A DNA stretch of 64,000 nt from an uncultured Ruminococcus sp. GTDB lineage: Bacteria; Bacillota; Clostridia; Lachnospirales; Lachnospiraceae. The translations under genes were made by a program, and so were the position numbers. Shown piece after piece: positions 51,508 through 59,920 of this stretch. Positions within the stretch are counted from its first letter, which is position 1; each line of letters starts with the position of its first letter. The stretch lies in assembly GCA_900066355.1 (NCBI GenBank), contig FMEL01000006.1, forward strand, positions 129,765 to 193,764, given 5' to 3'. Under the pieces are notes generated by a model. That model was not told the origin of the DNA. It saw nothing but the letters and a program-made list of their open reading frames with translations, and did not search any database.

Positions 51508-52143
51508 ATGAGAGTAAATTCTGAAAAATGGGAATATGGTGGATTGTATAAGAAGTACGACATGGATGGTATCATCCGTGTAGGTACTGGTGAAGTAAAG
51601 GTACACGATATCTACGAAGATATTCCGGACTTTATGAAAAAGGCAGACTGCCTGTTTGTTGATCCACCGTGCAGCGTTGGAAATCTGAAATGCTTCTATA
51701 CAAAAGCAGATCGGCATGATTACAGAGATAAATATGAACCGTTTGTTGACAGACTGTTTACCTATATCGATGAGATTCAGCCGAAATATGTTTATATAGA
51801 AGTATTTGCTAGTAACCGTGATTTGATTATGGAAAAATGTCGAGAACGTTTCGATAGTGTCCATATCGATGACAGCTTTTATTACCATAGTAGGAAAAAT
51901 AAATGTTGGATCGTGCGTGCCGGCAGTGAAGAAGCACCGCACCCGGATAAGATTATTGATGAAGAGCATTATATTCGCTGGATCTGTAATAATGTTGATT
52001 ATGGTTGTATTGCCGATCCCTGTATGGGACGCGGTCTTGTAGGGTTCTATTCTAATCAGGCAGGAAAGACCTTCGTAGGAACAGAACTCAATAAAAAACG
52101 TCTGGCCGTTTTGATGGAACGTATACGGACCGGAAAGTTATGA
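51508..52143 (+). CDS. DNA methyltransferase-like protein
   Basis: A 211-residue protein with methyltransferase landmarks in the permuted order of beta-class DNA amino-methyltransferases: the catalytic motif comes first as FVDPPCSVG (D52-C55), and the SAM-binding motif last as IADPCMGRGLVG (D170 onward), then GTELNKKRLAVL. The catalytic motif has Cys where Tyr, Trp or Phe is usual, so activity or chemistry may differ. It starts 2 nt after the IbrB-like stop, with GAGGGAGG before the ATG. Location suggests modification of the element's own DNA together with IbrAB. Confidence 0.72.
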   Translation: MRVNSEKWEYGGLYKKYDMDGIIRVGTGEVKVHDIYEDIPDFMKKADCLFVDPPCSVGNLKCFYTKADRHDYRDKYEPFVDRLFTYIDEIQPKYVYIEVFASNRDLIMEKCRERFDSVHIDDSFYYHSRKNKCWIVRAGSEEAPHPDKIIDEEHYIRWICNNVDYGCIADPCMGRGLVGFYSNQAGKTFVGTELNKKRLAVLMERIRTGKL

Positions 52144-52158
52144 AAGGGGGTGTTGTGT

Positions 52159-52554
52159 ATGATGGTAAAGAAGAAGGAGTTTTACTGTAATTTAGGCGTG
52201 CAGACTGGTTATGCGGAGATAAATCCTGTTTTGAAGGCTGTCCGCATGCCGGATGGCACTGTAAACAGCTTCTGTCAGTTTTCGCTGGCTATTCCTGGAG
52301 AAAAGATGTCTTACACGATCTTTTGCGTCGGGGAGCTGGCGCAGCAGTGCGCGGAATATGTGATGCCTGGAGATTATGTCATTGCTTATGGGCGGACAAC
52401 CTGTAAAAGAGACGGTTCCGGGGTATGTCTGGAGGCGGTCTCCGTCCTTGATGGAGGGCCTGCGGTGGACATAGAACAGGCCGCAGAAGATGAATTGACG
52501 GGTCCTTTACACATAACACTTAGAGGGTCTGGATTCCATAATATGAAAGAATAG
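52159..52554 (+). CDS. SSB-like OB-fold protein
   Basis: About 131 residues. The middle, YTIFCVGELAQQCAEYVMPG, followed by DYVIAYGRTTCKRDGSGVCL, has the strand-helix-strand order of single-stranded DNA-binding proteins (compare FINCCSNGDDAKYLAQNAKK in the true SSB at 53,505). No Gln/Pro-rich tail is present. I chose the ATG at 52159, 8 nt after AAGGGGG; upstream GTG/TTG codons overlap that site. Last gene of the first element operon. Role uncertain. Confidence 0.6.
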   Translation: MMVKKKEFYCNLGVQTGYAEINPVLKAVRMPDGTVNSFCQFSLAIPGEKMSYTIFCVGELAQQCAEYVMPGDYVIAYGRTTCKRDGSGVCLEAVSVLDGGPAVDIEQAAEDELTGPLHITLRGSGFHNMKE

Positions 52555-52609
52555 GAGAATTATTTTATAGTTTTTAATAAAAAAAAGATAAAAAAGCATA
52601 ATAAAACTA

Positions 52610-52638
52610 TTGACAAGAAATGAGACATATGTTATTAT
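52610..52638 (+). promoter_or_regulatory. promoter of the Cro-like regulator
   Basis: Perfect TTGACA (52610-52615), 17 nt, TATTAT (52633-52638), 134 bp before the ATG at 52772. Confidence 0.75.
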
Positions 52639-52771
52639 GTATATGTAAACAAGAGATGGATAAAACCTCAAAGATTTACAAACACACTTTATTATTATAT
52701 TATTATTAGGAAAATTAAGGAAATTTAGTAACTTGTTAACCCGTAACCCATTTTTTGAAAGGAGTATAGAA

Positions 52772-52966
52772 ATGACCGACAGGAAATGGAGTCTGGCAGC
52801 ATGCCGAGTTAATTCCAGATTAACTCAGAAAGAAGTTGCAGAAAAGTTGAAAATGTCTCCAGCGACAGTTAATGCGCATGAGACAGGAAAAGTCTCCCCC
52901 AAAATGGAGCAGATTAAAAAATACGCGGAACTTTACAATGTTCCACTAGAAATCATGGATATCTGA
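52772..52966 (+). CDS. XRE/Cro-type HTH regulator
   Basis: A 64-residue protein that is one helix-turn-helix domain: SRLTQKEVAEKLKMSPATVN, then HETGKVSPKMEQIKKYAELY. It is typical of phage and plasmid Cro/CI-like repressors and should bind DNA as a dimer. AAAGGAG lies 7 nt before the ATG; the longer frame from 52733 has no ribosome site. A 12-bp perfect palindrome 120 bp downstream is a good operator candidate, which would let it control the ssb operon. Confidence 0.9.
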   Translation: MTDRKWSLAACRVNSRLTQKEVAEKLKMSPATVNAHETGKVSPKMEQIKKYAELYNVPLEIMDI

Positions 52967-53086
52967 TGTAATAATTAGATATACAGCACTTTGAAAACCG
53001 AATAAAACATGTTCAGACATTTTATTATATTATTTTAAGGAACCTTTATAGATACGATCTTATAAACAGATAGTGTCAAAATCAGT

Positions 53087-53119
53087 ACATTTGTCAGTTA
53101 TCAAGAGACTGACAAATGT
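53087..53119 (+). promoter_or_regulatory. 12-bp perfect inverted repeat, operator candidate
   Basis: ACATTTGTCAGT (53087-53098) and ACTGACAAATGT (53108-53119) are perfect complements with a 9-nt spacer. No T-run follows, so it is unlikely to be a terminator. The rest of the 52,967-53,504 gap holds only AT-rich sequence, with a possible TATA-rich promoter near 53,430. Confidence 0.5.
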
Positions 53120-53504
53120 CAGAAAAAATCTTAATCTTGAGTCCGCAGAGACAGTCTGTACAATTTTTTGAACAGGAATTGTACGGGATCTGTAAATATT
53201 CTGGATACGGAATTATTCCGCGAAAATCTGGAATAAACAAATACAGGTGTACTCTGCAAGGATTTCAGGAAAAAATTAAGATTTTGAATGATTTTGACCT
53301 ATCTGTTTTTTTTATTCTTTATATATCTATTTTATCTTATTGTCGAACATCTTCGACGGAACCTCAACTGTTGTATGTGATTTTATGAATTTTCTGTAAG
53401 TGTGACAGGACCCTATCAGAAATGACATATATATATAAGAGAACTGTTTTACGGTTTTTAAAAATAACCAAAAACTAAATTATTAAAAATTGGAGGACAA
53501 AATT

Positions 53505-54041
53505 ATGATTAACTCTATTTCCTTCTCTGGATATCTGGCACAGGATCCAGTAGTAAGATCACCTCAGGATTCCAACGACACCTTTATCACTTTTTCGGTT
53601 TGCGTACATTTTGCAAATGGAGAGGAATTTATTAACTGCTGTTCTAATGGAGATGACGCAAAATATTTGGCTCAAAATGCCAAAAAGGGTGACCGTGTAT
53701 CTGTGTCAGGCAGGCTGAAGCTTAACAAGTGGACTAACAGATCAGGTGAAGCTATCCAGAAGCTGGGAGTCCAGACATACGGCGTCGAGTGGGCTCCGAA
53801 GGGGGCAGTTGCCAACATGCAGCAGTCACAGCCGCAGCAGGAGTATCCACAGAGACCGCAGACGCAGCAGGCAGCACCGAGACCACAGCAGAGCTATAAC
53901 GGACCGCAGGCAGCCCCTGAACCGCCGGCATTCCGCAACTCCGCACCCTTATATCAGGAGGCTTGCAGAAGCGGGCAGCAGCAGAGACCAAATGCTTACG
54001 ATGAGAACGGTCGTTTTATTCCAGCACATTTTGACTATTGA
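53505..54041 (+). CDS. ssb: single-stranded DNA-binding protein
   Basis: A 178-residue SSB. The OB-fold occupies residues 1-108 (SISFSGYLAQDPVVR, FINCCSNGDDAKYLAQNAKK, GDRVSVSGRLKLNKW). A disordered Gln/Pro tail follows (MQQSQPQQEYPQRPQTQQAA). The usual acidic C-terminal tip that recruits host repair proteins (DDDIPF-type) is replaced by RFIPAHFDY, so host partner binding may be weak or different. The ATG at 53505 follows GGAGG; the longer frame from 53490 covers that site. First gene of the replication block. Confidence 0.93.
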   Translation: MINSISFSGYLAQDPVVRSPQDSNDTFITFSVCVHFANGEEFINCCSNGDDAKYLAQNAKKGDRVSVSGRLKLNKWTNRSGEAIQKLGVQTYGVEWAPKGAVANMQQSQPQQEYPQRPQTQQAAPRPQQSYNGPQAAPEPPAFRNSAPLYQEACRSGQQQRPNAYDENGRFIPAHFDY

Positions 54042-54058
54042 TAAACAGGAGGTTTGAC

Positions 54059-54337
54059 GTGATTAGATCAAGATTTGTAAAAAATATCCTCAAAATGGAA
54101 AACGAATCAATCGCCGCGGACTTAGTTCTTCTTGCACGGAAGAATCCAGCGAGAGCGGAAAGAAAGATTGCAGCACTGTTGGATTACCACTGCACGGAAG
54201 ATGGGTTACAGAGCAGGATCGACAGAGCTAACTGTAAGGTAGATATGATCGTTGAAATTGATCACCGCGAAAAACAGCAGGAATATGAGTTGAGAGGCAA
54301 TAAGTATGGCAAAAAAGACAGCAAGAAAATTTTATAG
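54059..54337 (+). CDS. small unknown protein upstream of the large ATPase
   Basis: A 92-residue, highly charged helical protein starting at GTG, 7 nt after GGAGGT. It has no recognised domain; ENESIAADLVLLARKNPARA and REKQQEYELRG suggest helices. It overlaps the next gene by 32 nt, so the two are coupled. It may assist the ATPase in replication. Confidence 0.65.
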   Translation: MIRSRFVKNILKMENESIAADLVLLARKNPARAERKIAALLDYHCTEDGLQSRIDRANCKVDMIVEIDHREKQQEYELRGNKYGKKDSKKIL

Positions 54338-57300
54338 ACTTCCGGAGTTTTCGGAGGCTGTTAAAGCTGGTATTCTCCCCGCGTATGTCAATACGTGGGG
54401 ACCAGCTCACCGCGCGGTAATCGAGCAGATGTACAACCAGGCATGTTTTGCAGATAATGTTGGAAAAGTAGTCGTGCAGGAAGCTCCGTGTGGGTCTGGC
54501 AAGTCTATGCTGGCTGACGGGATCACAAGGCTTTCCGGCGTTGAAAAGCTGATTAACATGATTCTGATGACAGATAGCAATAAGAGATTATCTGATGACA
54601 CCAGAACAACAGATAATTATTATGGCAAACTCAGAGAAATCAGTACCGATATTGCATTTCTCTCTGATGGGGATGAAGTTAACGCGGGAGAATGGAAGAG
54701 CCTTGTTATGGCATGGCTTGTGACCATGTCGTGTCAGCGTTATCAGATGATTAATGACGATGCAAGAGCTAACGCCTGCAGCTGTTACCGTTACGATAAG
54801 GCAGCACGTGACATGCTCAGAAAGCCTCGTGATCTGTTCGCAGTGGACGAAAAATTTGACGATGTAACAATTAAAGACTGGTATTATTCAGATCTTCTTC
54901 GTTATGCCGGAATTATCAGAGAATCTATTCGTCCAGACAGTGAATGGGATGAGAATATCGGCAAAACTGCAGAAAAGGCAGAAAGATATGCAATGGTTCT
55001 GATTGAAGATTTAAAACAGGAAATCTGCAGGATTAACCAGATAAAACTTCCGGAACTCAAAAATAAGAAAGATGGACAGATGCATATTGATGTCTACCTG
55101 GGCTGTGCTGATCGGCAGGAGGAAGCTTTGAAAAAGGCACAGGAATACTGGGACGATCTGCTTCCGATTATCATTGATATAAGAGATGGTATTAAAGACA
55201 TCAAAAAGGATATGAGAAATGCTGCAGAAAATCGTATTTTTTCAGACACGGCTAAAATTATTAAGAAAATGTCCGGAAAGATGTCTGAAAAAAAATCCGA
55301 AACAGTCATTAATACGTTTAAAGATATTGTAAAGGTTACTGATGATATGATTCACGGAAGACTCCGCTCAGAAGTAAGAGATATGGCTGTGGATGCAGTA
55401 GCAGCATCAGAGAGGGCTTTTGCTCTGGAAGAACTGGAGAAAATCCTGAAAAACAATCGTGTGAATATGTACTGCAACATGGGACATGTACGGAAGGAAA
55501 GGGTTATCACAGCTGCCGATTTTCTTAATATCTTTAGACCGGAAAATAAGGTCTTTATACGGGCTAGTACATACGGAGATGACAAGTACGATCAGTCCGG
55601 TCAAATCGTGATTTATTGCTGTAAATACAATATTGATCTTCTGCCGTATAAGACTATCAAAACTGTAATATACGACGGAACAGCAAGCCTTGATCCTGTA
55701 TACGACAATAAGGATATCTTCGACGTTGTAAAATATAACAAACCAAAAACACACGTCAAGATAGTACAGATGGATGAGAGGACCAACAGATCTTATGTAG
55801 TTAATAACATGACAACACACTCCATGATCGCGAGTAATATGAGGCGATATTTTACACAAAAGATAGATAAAGGAGAAGTAACTCCTGAAGATATTATGAT
55901 TTCAGGTTATTTAGACACTAAAAGAAATATTGCGGAAGCTGGTTTGGCATGGTCCGCGGATTATATTTCACATGGATTAGAACCGCTCCGGATATCAGCA
56001 AATCTTTTGGCTACATATGGATCTGCGCAGGTTACTGGGTCCAATGATTATAAGGACTGTTCTTATTTGGGCAAGATAGGTGCCAATATTTTACCGAATG
56101 CAACTATCTTCATGCAGCTGGTTTGCAGGTCTTCAGAGACCTGGAATAGATTGGTAGAAATGGAAGAAGGTTACCGTGCAAAACAGTTACAGCTTATTTT
56201 TACAAATAACGGAAACTGGACAGATTTTCGAGAAAAAATTGATGACTGTACTTTGCGGACCGCAATGGTCGCAATCATACAGGAGATCAACAGACTTCGG
56301 ATCCGTAACTGGTGCGAGAGACCGGAAGACGCCTGGAAATATAATATTACAGTTGTCTGGGCATGGCGAGGACGGAAGCAGGGAACCTATGATCCGGAGA
56401 CTGAAGAATTTACGGAGAAATTAATCCGGAATGTCATGGAATACTTTGGTTGTGACTGCAGAAATCCTGCAGATTACGAATATATTCCGCCAGTTGTATG
56501 TAAGCGTCCTGTAGCGGTAGAGCGCAAGAAAACGATGATTGCAAGACTTGAAGAGTGGTATGATGGCCAGAAGCCCAACTCTAAGTTTACCATGACCGAC
56601 ATGGCAGCAGGTGTTGGAGTATCGAGAAAGGCTCTTAATTCATACTTAAGTCGTCCGGAATATGAGTATTTCGTCCTCAAAATTCGTGGCGAAAACGACT
56701 GTTATGTTTCTAAGGCTGCCGGAAGGGTAGGTTATGTATATACAGTTCCTGCTAATCCAGATTATAAACAGGGAAGCTTTGATATGGATATTATCAATAC
56801 GGCGATTGATTTCTACGCGAGGATGGAAGAAGGTAAGCTGTTTACCTTACCGGAATTTGCAAAAATGCTCAATTATCCTGTAGATGATTTTCTTGCAGAG
56901 ATAAAGAAATCCGAGAATAAGGATTTTTACAACATGATTACTGAGCATGTTGCGAAAAAACAGGAAGAAACAAATGATGGTGAAGTTGTTGATCTCCCGG
57001 AAGATGAGATCATCTACAAGAAACCTAGAACTGAAAAACCTCAAGTTGCGATTAAGACAGAAAATGTTGAGAAAAAATCCACTCAGAAAAATATCACAAT
57101 TGCAAAAGAAAAAGTACAGGTAAAAACTGGAAAACCTAAAAAAGTGAAATATACAGATGAAGAACTGGACAGCTTAGGGGTTTCTGGAATTGTGGAATTA
57201 CTGAGAAAGGAATTGACCGATAACAACAGTGATAACTATGGAGACTGTAAAGATAAAGAATTAGTAGGTTTTGCTAAAGCGTGCTACTTCTCACTTTACC

Positions 57301-57434
57301 TGAACGGGGAGTTTTTAAAGCTTACATGTCCTTCACCCACTAATTGTAATCCGGTAACGTTACCTATCGCAGGTGTTGCCCCAAGTGCAATTTATCACGG
57401 CATGCAGAAGTATTGTAATTATAGATATAACTAA
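54306..57434 (+). CDS. large P-loop ATPase/helicase-like protein, probable replication protein
   Basis: A 1,042-residue protein. Walker A is EAPCGSGKSMLADG (GSGKS at 63-67), and a Walker B-like LFAVDEKFDD follows at 177-185. After a long helical insert, IYDGTASLDPVYD resembles the segment that follows motif III in viral SF2 origin-binding helicases. Near residue 750 an HTH-like stretch occurs (MTDMAAGVGVSRKALNSYLS). The C-terminal 200 residues are charged with a Lys-rich linker. Position after ssb and beside a repeat cluster suggests origin recognition or unwinding. I do not recognise the family with certainty. Confidence 0.7.
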   Translation: MAKKTARKFYRLPEFSEAVKAGILPAYVNTWGPAHRAVIEQMYNQACFADNVGKVVVQEAPCGSGKSMLADGITRLSGVEKLINMILMTDSNKRLSDDTRTTDNYYGKLREISTDIAFLSDGDEVNAGEWKSLVMAWLVTMSCQRYQMINDDARANACSCYRYDKAARDMLRKPRDLFAVDEKFDDVTIKDWYYSDLLRYAGIIRESIRPDSEWDENIGKTAEKAERYAMVLIEDLKQEICRINQIKLPELKNKKDGQMHIDVYLGCADRQEEALKKAQEYWDDLLPIIIDIRDGIKDIKKDMRNAAENRIFSDTAKIIKKMSGKMSEKKSETVINTFKDIVKVTDDMIHGRLRSEVRDMAVDAVAASERAFALEELEKILKNNRVNMYCNMGHVRKERVITAADFLNIFRPENKVFIRASTYGDDKYDQSGQIVIYCCKYNIDLLPYKTIKTVIYDGTASLDPVYDNKDIFDVVKYNKPKTHVKIVQMDERTNRSYVVNNMTTHSMIASNMRRYFTQKIDKGEVTPEDIMISGYLDTKRNIAEAGLAWSADYISHGLEPLRISANLLATYGSAQVTGSNDYKDCSYLGKIGANILPNATIFMQLVCRSSETWNRLVEMEEGYRAKQLQLIFTNNGNWTDFREKIDDCTLRTAMVAIIQEINRLRIRNWCERPEDAWKYNITVVWAWRGRKQGTYDPETEEFTEKLIRNVMEYFGCDCRNPADYEYIPPVVCKRPVAVERKKTMIARLEEWYDGQKPNSKFTMTDMAAGVGVSRKALNSYLSRPEYEYFVLKIRGENDCYVSKAAGRVGYVYTVPANPDYKQGSFDMDIINTAIDFYARMEEGKLFTLPEFAKMLNYPVDDFLAEIKKSENKDFYNMITEHVAKKQEETNDGEVVDLPEDEIIYKKPRTEKPQVAIKTENVEKKSTQKNITIAKEKVQVKTGKPKKVKYTDEELDSLGVSGIVELLRKELTDNNSDNYGDCKDKELVGFAKACYFSLYLNGEFLKLTCPSPTNCNPVTLPIAGVAPSAIYHGMQKYCNYRYN

Positions 57435-57511
57435 AATCAGTGTTTTGTGCCGGAATCGGCGGCACTCTACACTAGATTATAAGGCTTTTGTCATAGAAAA
57501 ATTAATGACCT

Positions 57512-57659
57512 AAAGCCATTAGTATATATTAGGCTTTAGGTCATTAAAATTATAGTTAAAAATGACGTATAAACTATAAATAAATTATTTTTATTTATGC
57601 AATATAAACAAAAACGAAAGAATAAAACCTTATATTTAATGACCTAAAACAGTCATTAA
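57512..57659 (+). repeat. TTAATGACCTAAA inverted/direct repeat cluster, origin candidate
   Basis: TTAATGACCTAAAGCC (57512-57527) has a perfect 16-bp complement at 57542-57557 around an AT-only core apart from one G. A further copy, TTAATGACCTAAA, lies at 57636-57648, with the half-site GTCATTAA at 57652-57659. Four related half-sites in 150 bp of very AT-rich DNA directly after the large ATPase fit an origin or centromere. Confidence 0.55.
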
Positions 57660-57700
57660 TGCACATAAGTAGTACCTGTTAAAGCTTAAACACCTGCTCG

Positions 57701-57806
57701 GCAAAGCGAGCTTTCGCTCGTGACATTTTTAAAGCCATATATACAGATAAAACTGTAAGATGGACAGCAGCGCAAGCTGCCTTGCTGGTGGCAGGTTTGG
57801 GCTTTA
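57701..57806 (+). ncRNA. structured region after the repeat cluster
   Basis: GCTCG-GCAAAG-CGAGC-TTTC-GCTCG (57706-57730 region) allows two exclusive hairpins, and ATTTTT follows. Then TAAAGCC (57730-57736) pairs with GGCTTTA (57800-57806), enclosing TACAG/CTGTA (57742-57757) and GCAGC-GCAA-GCTGC (57767-57780). This gives a multi-branched fold. It may be a small RNA or a structured 5' leader of the nuclease gene at 57,898. Confidence 0.4.
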
Positions 57807-57897
57807 TACAATAAAGCGGAGAAGAAGATATAGCTTAGTGATTACATAGAGCAGAGTTCCCCGACTCAGTACAAAACGGGGAGAAAGGAGCTATGGT

Positions 57898-58275
57898 ATG
57901 GCGGAAAAAACTAAACGTACACGCCAGCAGATTGGCAAAGCATCCAAGGCAAAGGGAGCGAGGTTTGAGCTTGAAATTGCTCATTATTTTAGAGATAACG
58001 GTTATCCGGAAGCCTGCAGAACGGCTCAGCATGCAGGTAAGGACAATGGTAAGGCTGACATTGAGGGAGTTCCCGGATTATGGATTGAGTGTAAACATCA
58101 GGAAAAGATGCAGCTTTATCCATGGATGAATCAGGCAGTGCGTGATTGCACAGCAAAAAATACTGGAGATATTCCTGTTGTTGTTCACAAACAGAATAGA
58201 AAAGAAACACTTGTCACCCTGAGCTTGAATGACTTTTTTAAGTTATTTTCTTCATATAGGAAAGGAGGATGTTGA
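57898..58275 (+). CDS. PD-(D/E)XK nuclease, probable Holliday-junction resolvase type
   Basis: A 125-residue nuclease. The fold signature is E24 (KGARFELEIAHYF), D54 (GKADIEG) and E64-C-K66 (LWIECKHQEK), followed by a QA-containing helix. Small phage and archaeal Hjc-like resolvases have this arrangement. The N-terminus is basic (KTKRTRQQIGKASKAK), which suits DNA binding. GAAAGGAG lies before the ATG. The HTH gene starts 1 nt after the stop. Confidence 0.8.
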   Translation: MAEKTKRTRQQIGKASKAKGARFELEIAHYFRDNGYPEACRTAQHAGKDNGKADIEGVPGLWIECKHQEKMQLYPWMNQAVRDCTAKNTGDIPVVVHKQNRKETLVTLSLNDFFKLFSSYRKGGC

Positions 58276-58276
58276 T

Positions 58277-58762
58277 ATGAGCGAACTCAGACTGTGTAAG
58301 GAGGATTTTATGCAGTACCGCACTCTGGAGGTGCAAGAGAAGTTTTACAAGAAACAGTTAGCAGAACTCCGCGATAAATACTTGGTGGTAGATACCGTGC
58401 AGGATTATCGCAGCGGTCAGGCGCGTACGATCAAAATTGAGGATATCCAGCAGACGGCATATATGCGTGAGAAGGCTATGATCGAGTCAATCATTTTGGA
58501 AATTGCTCAGAAACGTTGGGTTATCAGAAGGACAATAGACATGGCGGCGTGCGATCGTGATGTTGAGAAGAGCATGCAGATTGTTGTTGCTCTCATTGTC
58601 ATTGGCGGTGAAACTTACCTTGATGCATCATACAAAGCCAAAATGTCCAAATCATCTGTAAACAGATATATTACAAGGTTTTTTGAACTCCCTGCTGTCA
58701 AGAAAATCTTTAATCAAGCTGTAATCGACAGCAAGAGTAATCTTCGCGGGCTCATTGCATAA
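58277..58762 (+). CDS. SpoIIID-like / phage late-regulator HTH protein
   Basis: A 161-residue protein with an N-terminal helical region and a C-terminal helix-turn-helix (ETYLDASYKAKMSKSSVNRYITR) of the SpoIIID type. Related proteins occur in Firmicute phages just before terminase genes, where they may control late transcription. The ATG at 58277 follows AAAGGAGG; the longer in-frame start at 58229 lies inside the nuclease gene. Confidence 0.75.
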   Translation: MSELRLCKEDFMQYRTLEVQEKFYKKQLAELRDKYLVVDTVQDYRSGQARTIKIEDIQQTAYMREKAMIESIILEIAQKRWVIRRTIDMAACDRDVEKSMQIVVALIVIGGETYLDASYKAKMSKSSVNRYITRFFELPAVKKIFNQAVIDSKSNLRGLIA

Positions 58763-58866
58763 TGGCGTGTCGAAAAAAAAGTAAAAAAAATCACAGAAAA
58801 ATGCAATCTGGAACGGGTGGAACGGATGATACTGTACAATATAATTGTAAGAAAGGACGGTAAGGC

Positions 58867-59145
58867 ATGAGCGGAAACAATTATTATCACGGTCCAGTTT
58901 ATCCAGGCATGAGACAGACCATTAAGGATCAATTTAACGTGGGAGACGTAATTGAAGTCTCTGATTTGGTCGGTGATGGTCGTGATGTCAAGGGCTTCAA
59001 AAAAGTTAAAATTCTGGAAAAATGGAAGCACTTTTTGGTAGCAGTTGCGACGGATTCTACACCGTCAGGAGTACATGTCCGCGAATGTTACGCATACACA
59101 GATCTTGCAACTGTCATGTACACGCGTCCGTGTATACAGTTTTAA
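58867..59145 (+). CDS. small unknown element protein
   Basis: A 92-residue soluble protein with an SH3-like or small beta-barrel look (DQFNVGDVIEVSDLVGDG, VKGFKKVKILEKWKHFLVAV). It contains no known motif. AAAGGACGGTAAGGC precedes the ATG, and TATAAT at 58,838 may be its -10. Such proteins often sit near phage terminase genes; I do not assign a function. Confidence 0.6.
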   Translation: MSGNNYYHGPVYPGMRQTIKDQFNVGDVIEVSDLVGDGRDVKGFKKVKILEKWKHFLVAVATDSTPSGVHVRECYAYTDLATVMYTRPCIQF

Positions 59146-59383
59146 GATAATATATATGTCAAAAAATTTTGTTTCACAATCTTTCTTCAAAATTTTTATA
59201 TTCATGGCTCTGCAGGGGTCAAATCTTGTAGAGTCATTCGCCGGAGTTGTCACCGGCATGTTGATTTTTTCATATCAACCTCCTTTCTTTTTGAACACTT
59301 GCCGATCGGAGTAGTGCACCGGGCGGCGGGTGATTCATGTATGTAACAGCAAGGGCTTCTTATGTATAGAGAGGAGCAACAAA

Positions 59384-59920
59384 ATGACATCGAAATACAC
59401 CGAAATAGAAATTTATAAACCAATTACATATAATTCCTACACAGCAGCGAGGTACGAGGTTTCTAATCTGGGACGCGTCCGAAACAGGAGAAACGGCAGG
59501 ATATTAACCAATGTTGCCAGACCAGCATACGCGAGTGTGATACTGCAGATTGGTAACGGTCAGCAAAAATCTTTTTATGTTCACGTTTTGGTTGCCAAGT
59601 CATTTCTCCCAAATCCGAAAGGGCTTCCTGAAGTCAATCACAAAAACCAGAACAAGATGGATCCGAGACTCTCCAACTTGGAATGGTGCGATAGGCGTTA
59701 CAACATGACATATGGGGATGTAGTTGATCGTATCATCGCCGGTCAGATGGACCATTCGCCGGAATTTATGTGTCTGGAAAATGGGATGATTTACAGGAAT
59801 CAAACACAGGCTGCAAGAGAGTTAGGCATCAGCCGGAGCAACTTAAACGAGGTCTTAGCTGGTGTACGCAAGGCTGCTAAGGGATTGACCTTCAGGTGGT
59901 TATATCAGATGGCGGCATGA
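59384..59920 (+). CDS. HNH endonuclease with NUMOD4 and NUMOD1-like regions
   Basis: A 178-residue homing-type nuclease. A NUMOD4 region (RYEVSNLGRVRNRRNGRIL) is followed by an HNH region (LPEVNHKNQNKMDPRLSNLEW) and a C-terminal NUMOD1-like helix-turn-helix (NQTQAARELGISRSNLNEVL). The ATG at 59384 follows GAGAGGAG; the longer in-frame frame from 59330 lacks a site. In phages such genes flank the cos/terminase region. It is the last intact gene of the element. Confidence 0.88.
   Translation: MTSKYTEIEIYKPITYNSYTAARYEVSNLGRVRNRRNGRILTNVARPAYASVILQIGNGQQKSFYVHVLVAKSFLPNPKGLPEVNHKNQNKMDPRLSNLEWCDRRYNMTYGDVVDRIIAGQMDHSPEFMCLENGMIYRNQTQAARELGISRSNLNEVLAGVRKAAKGLTFRWLYQMAA

Noticed and set aside
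53116..53388. 90-codon frame starting inside the 12-bp palindrome
   Set aside because: No ribosome site, the start lies in the inverted repeat, and the C-terminal half reads like random hydrophobic sequence without family resemblance.
59065..59259. 64-codon minus-strand frame downstream of the strong ribosome site
   Set aside because: Its start is 20 nt from the site and it runs antisense into the small gene at 58,867-59,145; no conserved features.
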